This document shows positions 1 to 6,196 of a stretch of 9,811 nucleotides of DNA, piece by piece (the first letter of the stretch is position 1; every line of letters begins with the position of its first letter). The DNA is from Elusimicrobia bacterium RIFOXYB2_FULL_48_7 (lineage in GTDB: Bacteria; Elusimicrobiota; Endomicrobiia; CG1-02-37-114; XYA2-FULL-39-19), in contig MGVM01000058.1 in assembly GCA_001800495.1 (NCBI GenBank), forward strand, positions 8,412 to 18,222, read 5' to 3'. The notes below the pieces were generated by a model that saw only the letters and a program-made list of their open reading frames with translations, ran no database searches and was not told where the DNA came from. A program made the translations under genes and the position numbers.

Positions 1-401
1 CCAATGGGGTATGGAAATTGCTTGCCGGGAACCAGCCAATAAACAGCGTGAATCAAACAATCACAGCGAGAACCAGCCATTTCTCTTTTTTCTGCCTGTT
101 ATACCGGGATGAATCCAGCATAAACCTCAACAACGTGATAGTTTTTCCAAATCCTCATAGGCCAGATACGGCAGTATCAAATCACATTACATTCAAGGGC
201 CTGACTTACAGGGCTGACATCAGGATTTTCAATATCAACGGTGAATTGATAAACACCCTGTACAAAAACGATGCGTCGGATTCGCTCGATTGGGGCCTCA
301 CAGCATATTCAGGCGACAGAACCGCCTCAGGAACCTACATTTATTTAATTACCAACCCGCAGGGTGAAAAGAAAACAGGCAAATTTAGTATAATCAGATA
401 A
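1..401 (+). CDS. C-terminal end of a large exported protein with FlgD-Ig / sorting-like domain (5' partial)
   Basis: The reading frame is open from the left edge (first full codon at position 3) to a TAA at 399-401, so this is the tail of a longer gene; a TTG at 18 is not needed as a start. The visible part has a strand-rich segment ending in a 'T-S-H-F-S-F-F' motif, then V-F-P-N-P (about positions 141-155), an I-R-I-F-N-I-N-G-E-L-I strand, T-A-S-G-T-Y-I-Y-L-I and a final K-T-G-K-F-S-I-I-R. This order is typical of the roughly 90-residue C-terminal domains classed as FlgD-Ig-like or type IX secretion sorting domains, which family knowledge links to export and surface attachment. The usual W-D-G-x-N loop is altered. 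Two other proteins here carry a related domain. The job of the whole protein cannot be told from its tail. The next gene starts 3 bases later, so the two are probably cotranscribed. Confidence 0.75.
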   Translation, partial: NGVWKLLAGNQPINSVNQTITARTSHFSFFCLLYRDESSINLNNVIVFPNPHRPDTAVSNHITFKGLTYRADIRIFNINGELINTLYKNDASDSLDWGLTAYSGDRTASGTYIYLITNPQGEKKTGKFSIIR

Positions 402-404
402 TTA

Positions 405-1604
405 ATGAAAAAAGAAAAGCCTGTAAAATTCAGCGCTGAATCCGAGAGTGAATTCCTGAAGATTTTCAATTTCTCACCCGCGATCTCCACCATAACCACG
501 TTTGACGACGGCAGGTTCGTCGAGGTTAACAACGCCTTCCTGAAAGTGACCGGCTACAGGAGAGAGGAGGTCATCGGCAAGAGAACAGGGGACCTTAACA
601 TGGTCAGCTCGAAAATAAGGAGAGCATCCCGGCAAGAGCTGAAAAAGAACGGTTTTGCAATAACCGAATCCGATGTCAGGATGAAGGACGGGGCCGTCAA
701 GACCGGGCTGTTTTACGCCAGGACAATGCTGTTCAGGAATGAGCTCTGCATCATTCAGTCGGTGGTTGACATCACCGGCCGCAAAAAATCAGAAGAACTG
801 CTTAAAGAATCCGAGGCCAGGTACCGTACGCTTTTCGACCAGGCCGTGGACGGGGTGATCATCATGCCGCTCGACGGTTCAACTATCATCGTTAACGGGT
901 CGTTCGCAAAAATGCATGGTTACGCCAGCCCGGAAGAAATGGCATCCATGAGGTTGCAGGACCTGGATACTCCTGAGACGGCGAAGCTGGCGCCGGAACG
1001 CCTGAAGAAGATCCGCGAGGGGAAATTGACAAGTTTTGAAGTCGAGCATTACCGCAAGGACGGCAGCATATTCCCCGTAAGCGTATCCTGCAATGTCGTG
1101 AAATACGGGGATAAATCCTATTACCTGGGATTTCACCGCGATATAACCGAGCGCGAAAAGAACAGGGGCCTGCTTGAAAAACAAAAAAAAGAACTTGAAA
1201 GCAAGAACATAGCGCTCAGGGAACTAATAGCCCAGGTCGAAATAGAAAAAAGGCAGATCAAGGAAAACCTTGTGTCCAATATTGAGCGAACGGTCCTGCC
1301 GCTGGCCGCCAAGGTCGCTGCGAAAGCCGGGAACAGGGAAAAGAAGTACATGGAAATTCTTGAGGAAAACCTGAAAAAGATCGCTGAGCCGTTTACAAGC
1401 GCCGCAAAGGTGTCAAGCGGGGCCCTGTCCCCCCGGGAACTGGAAATAAGCAATATGATAAGGAACGGGCATAAAAGCAAGAAGATAGCCAGGATACTCG
1501 GCATATCCCCGGATACGGTACATACCATAAGAAGAAGCATCCGCAGAAAACTGGGCATAACAGGTAAGCCCAGGAACCTTGGAACCACCCTCCAACAGCA
1601 ATGA
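405..1604 (+). CDS. PAS-PAS-LuxR-type HTH transcriptional regulator
   Basis: A 399-residue soluble protein with no membrane segment. PAS domain 1 spans about residues 14-127 (core G-R-F-V-E-V-N-N-A-F, G-Y-R-R-E-E-V-I-G-K). PAS domain 2 spans about 136-251 (E-S-E-A-R-Y-R-T-L-F, H-G-Y-A-S-P-E-E-M, Y-R-K-D-G, ending H-R-D-I-T-E-R). A charged coiled-coil follows at about 250-290, then a helical linker, then a LuxR-type helix-turn-helix at about 341-386 (L-S-P-R-E-L-E-I, I-L-G-I-S-P-D-T-V, R-K-L-G-I). Such proteins sense a small ligand, redox state or partner through PAS and bind DNA directly. There is no receiver or histidine kinase domain, so it looks like a one-component regulator. I chose the ATG at 405, 3 bases after the preceding stop; no strong Shine-Dalgarno sequence is visible, which suits translational coupling to the surface protein upstream. 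Ligand and targets are unknown. Confidence 0.88.
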   Translation: MKKEKPVKFSAESESEFLKIFNFSPAISTITTFDDGRFVEVNNAFLKVTGYRREEVIGKRTGDLNMVSSKIRRASRQELKKNGFAITESDVRMKDGAVKTGLFYARTMLFRNELCIIQSVVDITGRKKSEELLKESEARYRTLFDQAVDGVIIMPLDGSTIIVNGSFAKMHGYASPEEMASMRLQDLDTPETAKLAPERLKKIREGKLTSFEVEHYRKDGSIFPVSVSCNVVKYGDKSYYLGFHRDITEREKNRGLLEKQKKELESKNIALRELIAQVEIEKRQIKENLVSNIERTVLPLAAKVAAKAGNREKKYMEILEENLKKIAEPFTSAAKVSSGALSPRELEISNMIRNGHKSKKIARILGISPDTVHTIRRSIRRKLGITGKPRNLGTTLQQQ

Positions 1605-1622
1605 GCTGTATTTGAGTATTAA

Positions 1623-1642
1623 AACATACCCATAACATACCC
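1623..1642. repeat. Two direct repeats AACATACCC, 11-bp period
   Basis: AACATACCC occurs at 1623-1631 and again at 1634-1642, one helical turn apart, just after the PAS-LuxR gene and about 12 bases before a promoter-like -35 box. Direct repeats at this spacing can be activator sites, but that function is inference. Confidence 0.4.
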
Positions 1643-1654
1643 AATAAATAATTA

Positions 1655-1683
1655 TTGATAACACAGGCAGTATTTTGTAATAT
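1655..1683 (+). promoter_or_regulatory. Possible promoter TTGATA-N17-TAATAT
   Basis: TTGATA (1655-1660) is separated by exactly 17 bases from TAATAT (1678-1683). The -35 matches consensus at 5 of 6 positions and the -10 at 4 of 6. Transcription would start near 1690 and meet the terminator hairpin at 1717-1757, so any product would be only about 65-70 bases long. The region is AT-rich, so a chance match is possible. Confidence 0.3.
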
Positions 1684-1716
1684 TTTATTCAGCAATCAAA
1701 CCTTTAAGTAAACAAG

Positions 1717-1760
1717 TGGCGGCTCTAATTTTCCTAGAAATTAAAGTCGCCATTTTTCTT
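1717..1760 (+). terminator. Intrinsic terminator after the PAS-LuxR gene
   Basis: TGGCG (1717-1721) pairs with CGCCA (1748-1752). The stem continues through G-T, C-G and T-A pairs, one mismatch, and TAATTT/AAATTA around a TCCTAG loop, giving about 14 paired positions. TTTTTCTT follows at once (1753-1760). This is the standard form of a rho-independent terminator and closes the transcript of the surface-protein and PAS-LuxR genes. Confidence 0.8.
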
Positions 1761-1840
1761 GTAAAAACCCCCTGTAAAAAACCCCTTGCGCTTCGTCCCA
1801 CCCTGGGACTCAGCATCAAGCCGTTTTTGCTCCGCAAAAA
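1760..1840. repeat. Intergenic tandem duplication and two small hairpins
   Basis: A 13-bp tandem duplication, TGTAAAAACCCCC (1760-1772) then TGTAAAAAACCCC (1773-1785), differs at one base. It is followed by the hairpin GTCCC-accct-GGGAC (1795-1809) and the hairpin TTTTTGC-tcc-GCAAAAA (1824-1840). On the minus strand the last one ends in a T run and could act as a weak terminator for leftward transcription. No coding potential is evident. Confidence 0.5.
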
Positions 1841-1855
1841 AATTGTGAAAAAGAC

Positions 1856-1884
1856 TTGACTTTTCTGGAAACCCGTGTTATAAC
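1856..1884 (+). promoter_or_regulatory. Sigma70-type promoter of the GntR-led operon
   Basis: TTGACT (1856-1861) and TATAAC (1879-1884) are separated by 17 bases; each box differs from consensus at one position. Transcription should begin near 1890, giving a leader of about 115 bases that holds the 16-bp palindrome at 1922-1937 and the hairpin at 1943-1993. It is the best promoter match upstream of the GntR gene and probably drives the three genes from 2005 to 7663. Confidence 0.65.
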
Positions 1885-1921
1885 TATTAGTAATAGGATA
1901 GACTTAATGGGCTTAATAGGC

Positions 1922-1937
1922 CTTATGAGCTCATAAG
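1922..1937. promoter_or_regulatory. Perfect 16-bp palindrome, candidate operator
   Basis: CTTATGAGCTCATAAG is identical to its reverse complement. It lies about 38 bases downstream of the -10 box and 67 bases before the GntR start codon. GntR-family repressors bind as dimers to short palindromes, often near their own promoter, so this is the natural candidate for autorepression. The partly similar TTAATGG and TTAATAGG (1904-1920) lie just before it. Binding by this protein is inferred. Confidence 0.55.
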
Positions 1938-1942
1938 TAAAA

Positions 1943-1993
1943 GGATACCCCATCATGCCCTATACGCTTCCTAACGCGTAGCATAGGGTATCC
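1943..1993 (+). promoter_or_regulatory. Leader hairpin directly before the GntR ribosome binding site
   Basis: GGATACCC (1943-1950) is the exact complement of GGGTATCC (1986-1993). Inside it ATGC pairs with GCAT and ACGC with GCGT, separated by small internal loops, so the 51 bases can fold into one long interrupted stem with loop TTCCTAAC. It ends 2 bases before AAGGA (1996-2000), which is 4 bases from the GntR ATG at 2005. It has no T tract, so it is not a terminator. It could be a translational control element, a transcript stabiliser or a second DNA operator. Confidence 0.5.
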
Positions 1994-2004
1994 ACAAGGA
2001 ACGA

Positions 2005-3063
2005 ATGCAATTTCCTAAACCCAATTTCAGCAGTTCAAAACCTTTGAGCGAACAAGTGTCTGCCATTATTGAACAAAAAATACTCGGCCGGGAAATTCCC
2101 GTAGGTAAAAAGATCCCGCCTCAGGAGGAATTGCGCAAGGCCTTCGGCGTAGGGCTTGTCACCGTAAAAACCGCCCTGGCGGATTTAACCCGGCAGGGAT
2201 ACATATCCCGCAGGCCCAAGCACGGCACTATTGTCATCAGCGCGAAGCCCGGCAGGGAAGCGGCAGCGGCGGAAAAAAACACGGTATGCCTTGTTGTCTG
2301 CACCGGTATAGAGAAACAGACCGCGGGCAGCAAGGGGTTTTACGCCCTGATTAATTCCATTGAAGCAGCGGTAAAGGGCCGGGGCCTCCAGCTGATTTAC
2401 AAAACCCTGAACGGCGGCGGCAGCATGGATTTCGGCAGTAATGGAAAAACTATAGCCGGGCTGGTGCTTGCCGGCAACATACTGCACAGGCACCTGAGAA
2501 CCGTAAAAAAGACAAAACTCCCGTTTGTTCTCATCGGCGACGTATTCGGCGAAAAGCTGGCGCAGGGTGTTGATATAATAACAAACGACGATTTCCGCGG
2601 GATTTATAACGCGGTGAAATACCTTGTAAACAAGGGGCGCAGGGAGATTGCGTATTTCATCCCTCTCGGGGAAAAATACCCGTTCGTGAAAAATTATATT
2701 GACGGGTACAGGCAGGCGCTGAAGGATTCGGGGATAAAATTGAATCCCGGGCTGGTTTCCGTGCTCGGCTCGGGCAGCGGGGTTTATAGAAGAATTGGCG
2801 AGTTTCTCGGGAAAAACATGCCTTTCGACTCGATTATCTGCCTGACCGATTTCGACATGCTGAAAACCGTGTTCAGGGAGAAGAAAGTGAAACTCCCCGG
2901 CGACATAATCGTGGATACCAGCGATCCCGCCTTGTGTGATACAAGAATAACGCCCGGCGTAACAGAGACAGGCGTTATAGCCGTTGAAAGGATCCTGGCG
3001 CGCCGCGCTGACCCTGGCCTGAAGCCGGAGAGAATTGTGGTGCCCTACAAACTGATAATATAA
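2005..3063 (+). CDS. GntR-family repressor with LacI/AraR-like sugar-binding domain
   Basis: A 352-residue cytoplasmic regulator. Residues about 13-80 form a GntR winged helix (P-L-S-E-Q-V-S-A-I-I-E, I-P-P-Q-E-E-L-R-K-A-F-G-V, V-K-T-A-L-A-D-L, wing R-R-P-K-H-G-T-I-V). Residues about 93-352 form a periplasmic-binding-protein-like effector domain of LacI/GalR type (G-F-Y-A-L-I-N-S-I-E, I-A-G-L-V-L-A-G, N-D-D-F-R-G-I-Y-N-A-V-K-Y-L, G-R-R-E-I-A-Y-F, P-F-D-S-I-I-C-L-T-D). This is the arrangement of Bacillus AraR, where sugar binding releases DNA. The inducer here is unknown; a carbohydrate is likely because a lectin-like protein and an esterase follow. The ATG at 2005 is preceded by AAGGA and the domain begins soon after it. 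The next gene starts 34 bases downstream, suggesting one operon under repressor control. The palindrome at 1922-1937 is the likely operator. Confidence 0.9.
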   Translation: MQFPKPNFSSSKPLSEQVSAIIEQKILGREIPVGKKIPPQEELRKAFGVGLVTVKTALADLTRQGYISRRPKHGTIVISAKPGREAAAAEKNTVCLVVCTGIEKQTAGSKGFYALINSIEAAVKGRGLQLIYKTLNGGGSMDFGSNGKTIAGLVLAGNILHRHLRTVKKTKLPFVLIGDVFGEKLAQGVDIITNDDFRGIYNAVKYLVNKGRREIAYFIPLGEKYPFVKNYIDGYRQALKDSGIKLNPGLVSVLGSGSGVYRRIGEFLGKNMPFDSIICLTDFDMLKTVFREKKVKLPGDIIVDTSDPALCDTRITPGVTETGVIAVERILARRADPGLKPERIVVPYKLII

Positions 3064-3065
3064 TG

Positions 3066-3084
3066 AGAACCGTCCCTATTATTT
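3066..3084 (-). repeat. 19-bp inverted-repeat element, left copy
   Basis: AGAACCGTCCCTATTATTT lies 2 bases after the GntR stop codon. Its reverse complement matches 6148-6166 at 18 of 19 positions. The two copies face each other across the large secreted-protein gene. The GAACCGTCCC core resembles REP-type repeats I associate with Y1/RAYT transposases, but no transposase is visible here. Confidence 0.6.
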
Positions 3085-3097
3085 ATCCGGAGGATTA

Positions 3098-6000
3098 ATG
3101 TTCAAATTCTTAAAACTCACAATTATTTTATTCCCAATTTTCCTGGCTGTCAGGGCCGGGGCTGTCACCGTAGATCTCTACCAGAACTGCGAGAGCGGCG
3201 TGCCGGGCGTTGTGCTCACCACTGCGGCGGCCCAGGCATCCGGGTACCCCTCAAAAACCTGGATCATGGCCGGAACGCACACGTTTGTCTCATCAAGCAA
3301 GGAACAACATCTTCCCGGCACTGTTAACGTGGGGACAATGACTTTCACGGATACAGGAACCTGCACCTGGGCCCAGACCGATAAATACGAGAGTTATTAT
3401 GTCCGCGTCAACCTGAGCGGGACATTCCAGAAGATGACTATCGCGTGCTACCTGACAGTCGGCACCACGGTGCCTGTTTGGAACAATTTTGACACAATAC
3501 TATATTCAAACGGAAAATATTCCGTACTCCAGACAAGGAAGGATTCAAGCACCCCGCCTATCCTGCGCTGCCACAGTTGCACCAACCTGTCGGCTACCAC
3601 GGTCAGCGTAGCCAGCGTAACGGTTGTTTCCGGAAAAACCTACTGGGTCAACTTGCACATTGACGGGACCAACTCTACAAGCTCAGTCGCGATTTTTGAT
3701 CCTGACAACAACTATGCCCAGGTGGGTATCACAGCGACATGTGTTTCGTTCACTTCCTCCGGCTTCAGCAACGGTTACGTGGCTTTTGGCAGGACCGATG
3801 GACATCAGAACAACCCTAACTGCGGCACGCAGACTATTTTCGACGATATAATGATAGATTATACCAACGGTGTATTTCCACTGCTTCCCGATATTGCCGG
3901 GGCTGACACCACCCCACCCAGCGCGCCGGCGTATGTGCGCGACGGCAGCGGCGCCTCCGACTGGAGCTTCACCTATTCTACCAGCGGTCTGTCAGCCGGC
4001 TGGGGCGTGAGCACAGATACGGAAACCGGCGTGAGCAAATACTATGTGGCCGCGGGCACTGCCCCAGGCCTTACAAGCACATCCAGCGGCTGGCGCGACG
4101 TCGGGCTGTCAACTTATACAACGCTTAACAATCTGACGCTGAATACCGGCACTACATATTACATTTCAGTCCGGTCAATGAACGGCATCAACCTGCTCAG
4201 CAACATAACAACCTCCGACGGGCAGTACATAGCGCCCGACCCCACCCCGCCTTCGGACATAACTGCGGTACGGGACGGCGCGGTTGACGGCGCCGACATA
4301 GGCTTCACATACTCAACGACCAGCCTCAGCGGCAACTGGGACTCCTCGGCTGACGCCGAGTCGGGCATTAGCAAGTACTGGTACTCCATAGGCACCAGTC
4401 CCGGCGCACGGGACATATCCGGCTGGCTGAACGTATGGTCAAGCACGCGCGCAACCAGAACAGCACTTGAGCTTGTATTCGACACGACCTACTATTTTAC
4501 TGTGTATGCGGAGAACAGCATCGGCCTTGTTTCTTCAACAACAATATCTAACGGCCAGTACGTAGCGCGTGATTACACGGCCCCTTCCGCACCTTCGGCC
4601 GTGCGCGACGGTACCGGAATAAACAACTGGAGCTTTACGTTTTCAAGCACAAGTTTGTCAGCCAACTGGAGCTCCGCTGTAGACGCGGAGACCGGCATAG
4701 GCAGGTACTGGTATGCCATCAGCTCCAGCCCGGCGATGACAAACAACATAGCCGGTTGGACAAACATCGGGATATCCACGTATGTTACGCGCCAGGGGCT
4801 GCAGTTGTCGCACGGGTCAACGTACTATTTCAGCGTGAAAGCCGAAAACCCCTTTGGACTGCAAAGCGCGGTGACAAATTCAGACGGGCAGTATATAGCG
4901 GTTGACACCAGCCCGCCAACTAATATAACGGCGATCCGCGACGGCGCTATTGCGGGCGCCGACATCTCAATGACATTTTCAACTACATCGCTCAGTGCCA
5001 ACTGGGAACGTTCCTATGACCTGGAGTCAGGAATAGGCAAGTACTGGTACGCCATCGGCACGACGGCAGGGGCAACGGATGCCGTCGCCTGGACAAATCT
5101 GTGGATAGCCACATGCGTTACCCGCGGTTCGCTCGCGCTTGCAGTAGGTACAACATATTATTTCACGGTGAAATCAGAAAACGGGGTGAACATGTACAGC
5201 GCGGCTGCAAATTCCAACGGGCAGTACGTGGCGCAGGACGGCTCCGAGCCGAGCGCTCCTTCTGCCGTGCGCGACGGGACAGGCGCCTTTGACTGGACCT
5301 TCACGTATTCCAGCGTGACGCTTAACGCTAACTGGGACTCCTCCGCTGACGCGGAGTCGGGAATAGTCAAATACTGGTACGCTATTGGGACATCGCAGGG
5401 CGGAAGTGAAGTTGCCGCATGGACAGACAACGGGACAAGCACGTCGGTAAACCACGCCGGGCTTGTATTGAGCATAGGAACAACCTACTATTTCAGCGTG
5501 AAATCCCAGAACGGAGTGGGCCTGCAGAGTGCAATAACCAATTCCAACGGCCAATATGTTGTTGAAAACTGGTCTACGCCGCCGTTCCCTGTGATAAGCG
5601 CCATAACCGTGACAGGCATCACCAAAACATCAGCGGTTGTCAGCTGGGTTACCGACCGCTTTGCGACCAGCCAGGTGGAATACGGGAAAACACAAAGTTA
5701 CGGCATGGTGACAATAGAGGACAGCGCCCTTGTTGCCCAGCACACAGTAACAATCAGCGGGCTGCTTCCCGGGACGCTGTACCACTACCGGATAATAACC
5801 CGCGAAGGTTCCGGTTTTGAGACAACCTCAGCGGATGCGGTATTCACTACCGTGAGCGATGAGCAGCAGGTAATCCTCCCGGAAGGTGTCCACGCGTATC
5901 CCAATCCGTGCAGGATATCCGCGGCAACCCCGGCTAAGTTCCAACTGGAAGGGATGGCCAGGGGCGAGGTTGCAATTTATTCCGTGAGCGGCCGGCTGAT

Positions 6001-6142
6001 AAAAACATTGCCGGGCACCGGCGCGGAAATAACCTGGGACGGCAAAAATGCTGACGGCGAGAAAGTGGGCCGCGGCATTTATATTTACAAGATCACCGGT
6101 GCTTCAGGTGAATCTGTAACCGGAAAACTGGCGCTGAAATAA
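3098..6142 (+). CDS. Large secreted multidomain protein: lectin-like domain, five FN3-like repeats, FN3, C-terminal sorting-like domain
   Basis: A 1014-residue protein beginning with a signal peptide (K-F-L-K, then a hydrophobic stretch; likely cleavage after A-G-A at residue 22). Residues about 23-268 look like a beta-sandwich lectin domain of the LamG/concanavalin kind, ending with F-D-D-I-M-I-D-Y at 248-255. Five tandem units of exactly 111 residues start at 270, 381, 492, 603 and 714; each has V/I-R-D-G, an A-N-W motif, Y-W-Y-A-I-G-T and T-T-Y-Y-F-S-V-K like a fibronectin type III domain. A distinct FN3 domain follows at about 826-920 (A-V-V-S-W-V-T-D, V-E-Y-G, Y-H-Y-R-I). The C-terminal domain (about 930-1014) starts H-A-Y-P-N-P-C and ends T-G-K-L-A-L-K, with W-D-G-K-N and G-R-G-I-Y-I-Y. 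No catalytic motif is evident, so a surface carbohydrate-binding or adhesive role is inferred. GGAGG lies 4 bases before the ATG. Confidence 0.85.
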   Translation: MFKFLKLTIILFPIFLAVRAGAVTVDLYQNCESGVPGVVLTTAAAQASGYPSKTWIMAGTHTFVSSSKEQHLPGTVNVGTMTFTDTGTCTWAQTDKYESYYVRVNLSGTFQKMTIACYLTVGTTVPVWNNFDTILYSNGKYSVLQTRKDSSTPPILRCHSCTNLSATTVSVASVTVVSGKTYWVNLHIDGTNSTSSVAIFDPDNNYAQVGITATCVSFTSSGFSNGYVAFGRTDGHQNNPNCGTQTIFDDIMIDYTNGVFPLLPDIAGADTTPPSAPAYVRDGSGASDWSFTYSTSGLSAGWGVSTDTETGVSKYYVAAGTAPGLTSTSSGWRDVGLSTYTTLNNLTLNTGTTYYISVRSMNGINLLSNITTSDGQYIAPDPTPPSDITAVRDGAVDGADIGFTYSTTSLSGNWDSSADAESGISKYWYSIGTSPGARDISGWLNVWSSTRATRTALELVFDTTYYFTVYAENSIGLVSSTTISNGQYVARDYTAPSAPSAVRDGTGINNWSFTFSSTSLSANWSSAVDAETGIGRYWYAISSSPAMTNNIAGWTNIGISTYVTRQGLQLSHGSTYYFSVKAENPFGLQSAVTNSDGQYIAVDTSPPTNITAIRDGAIAGADISMTFSTTSLSANWERSYDLESGIGKYWYAIGTTAGATDAVAWTNLWIATCVTRGSLALAVGTTYYFTVKSENGVNMYSAAANSNGQYVAQDGSEPSAPSAVRDGTGAFDWTFTYSSVTLNANWDSSADAESGIVKYWYAIGTSQGGSEVAAWTDNGTSTSVNHAGLVLSIGTTYYFSVKSQNGVGLQSAITNSNGQYVVENWSTPPFPVISAITVTGITKTSAVVSWVTDRFATSQVEYGKTQSYGMVTIEDSALVAQHTVTISGLLPGTLYHYRIITREGSGFETTSADAVFTTVSDEQQVILPEGVHAYPNPCRISAATPAKFQLEGMARGEVAIYSVSGRLIKTLPGTGAEITWDGKNADGEKVGRGIYIYKITGASGESVTGKLALK
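3905..5569 (+). repeat. Five tandem 333-bp units within the secreted-protein gene
   Basis: Units begin at 3905, 4238, 4571, 4904 and 5237, every 333 bases, with no length change. Units 1, 3 and 5 share P-S-A-P near the start and an N/D-W-S/T-F-T segment. Units 2 and 4 share I-T-A-V/I-R-D-G-A, a G-A-D-I segment and a W in the N-V/L-W position. The order is A-B-A-B-A. Confidence 0.85.
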
Positions 6143-6147
6143 CAGTG

Positions 6148-6166
6148 AAATAACAGGGACGGTTCT
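6148..6166 (+). repeat. 19-bp inverted-repeat element, right copy
   Basis: AAATAACAGGGACGGTTCT begins 5 bases after the stop codon of the large secreted-protein gene. It is the reverse complement of 3066-3084 with one mismatch. A shorter related sequence, AACAGGGACCGT, occurs at 9142-9153 after the HEPN gene. A looser match, GTGGCTCTGGTCTTATT, lies after the esterase gene (7678-7694). Confidence 0.6.
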
Positions 6167-6196
6167 GGTTATTCCTGGAATTCCTGGGAGACAAGA

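Noticed and set aside
4159..5554. Long minus-strand open frames over the repeat region
   Set aside because: They are shadows of the plus-strand gene, recurring once per repeat unit, without ribosome binding sites or known domains.
3905..5569. Tandem 333-bp units as a CRISPR-like or non-coding repeat array
   Set aside because: The units are in frame and have diverged as protein domains of the fibronectin III type.
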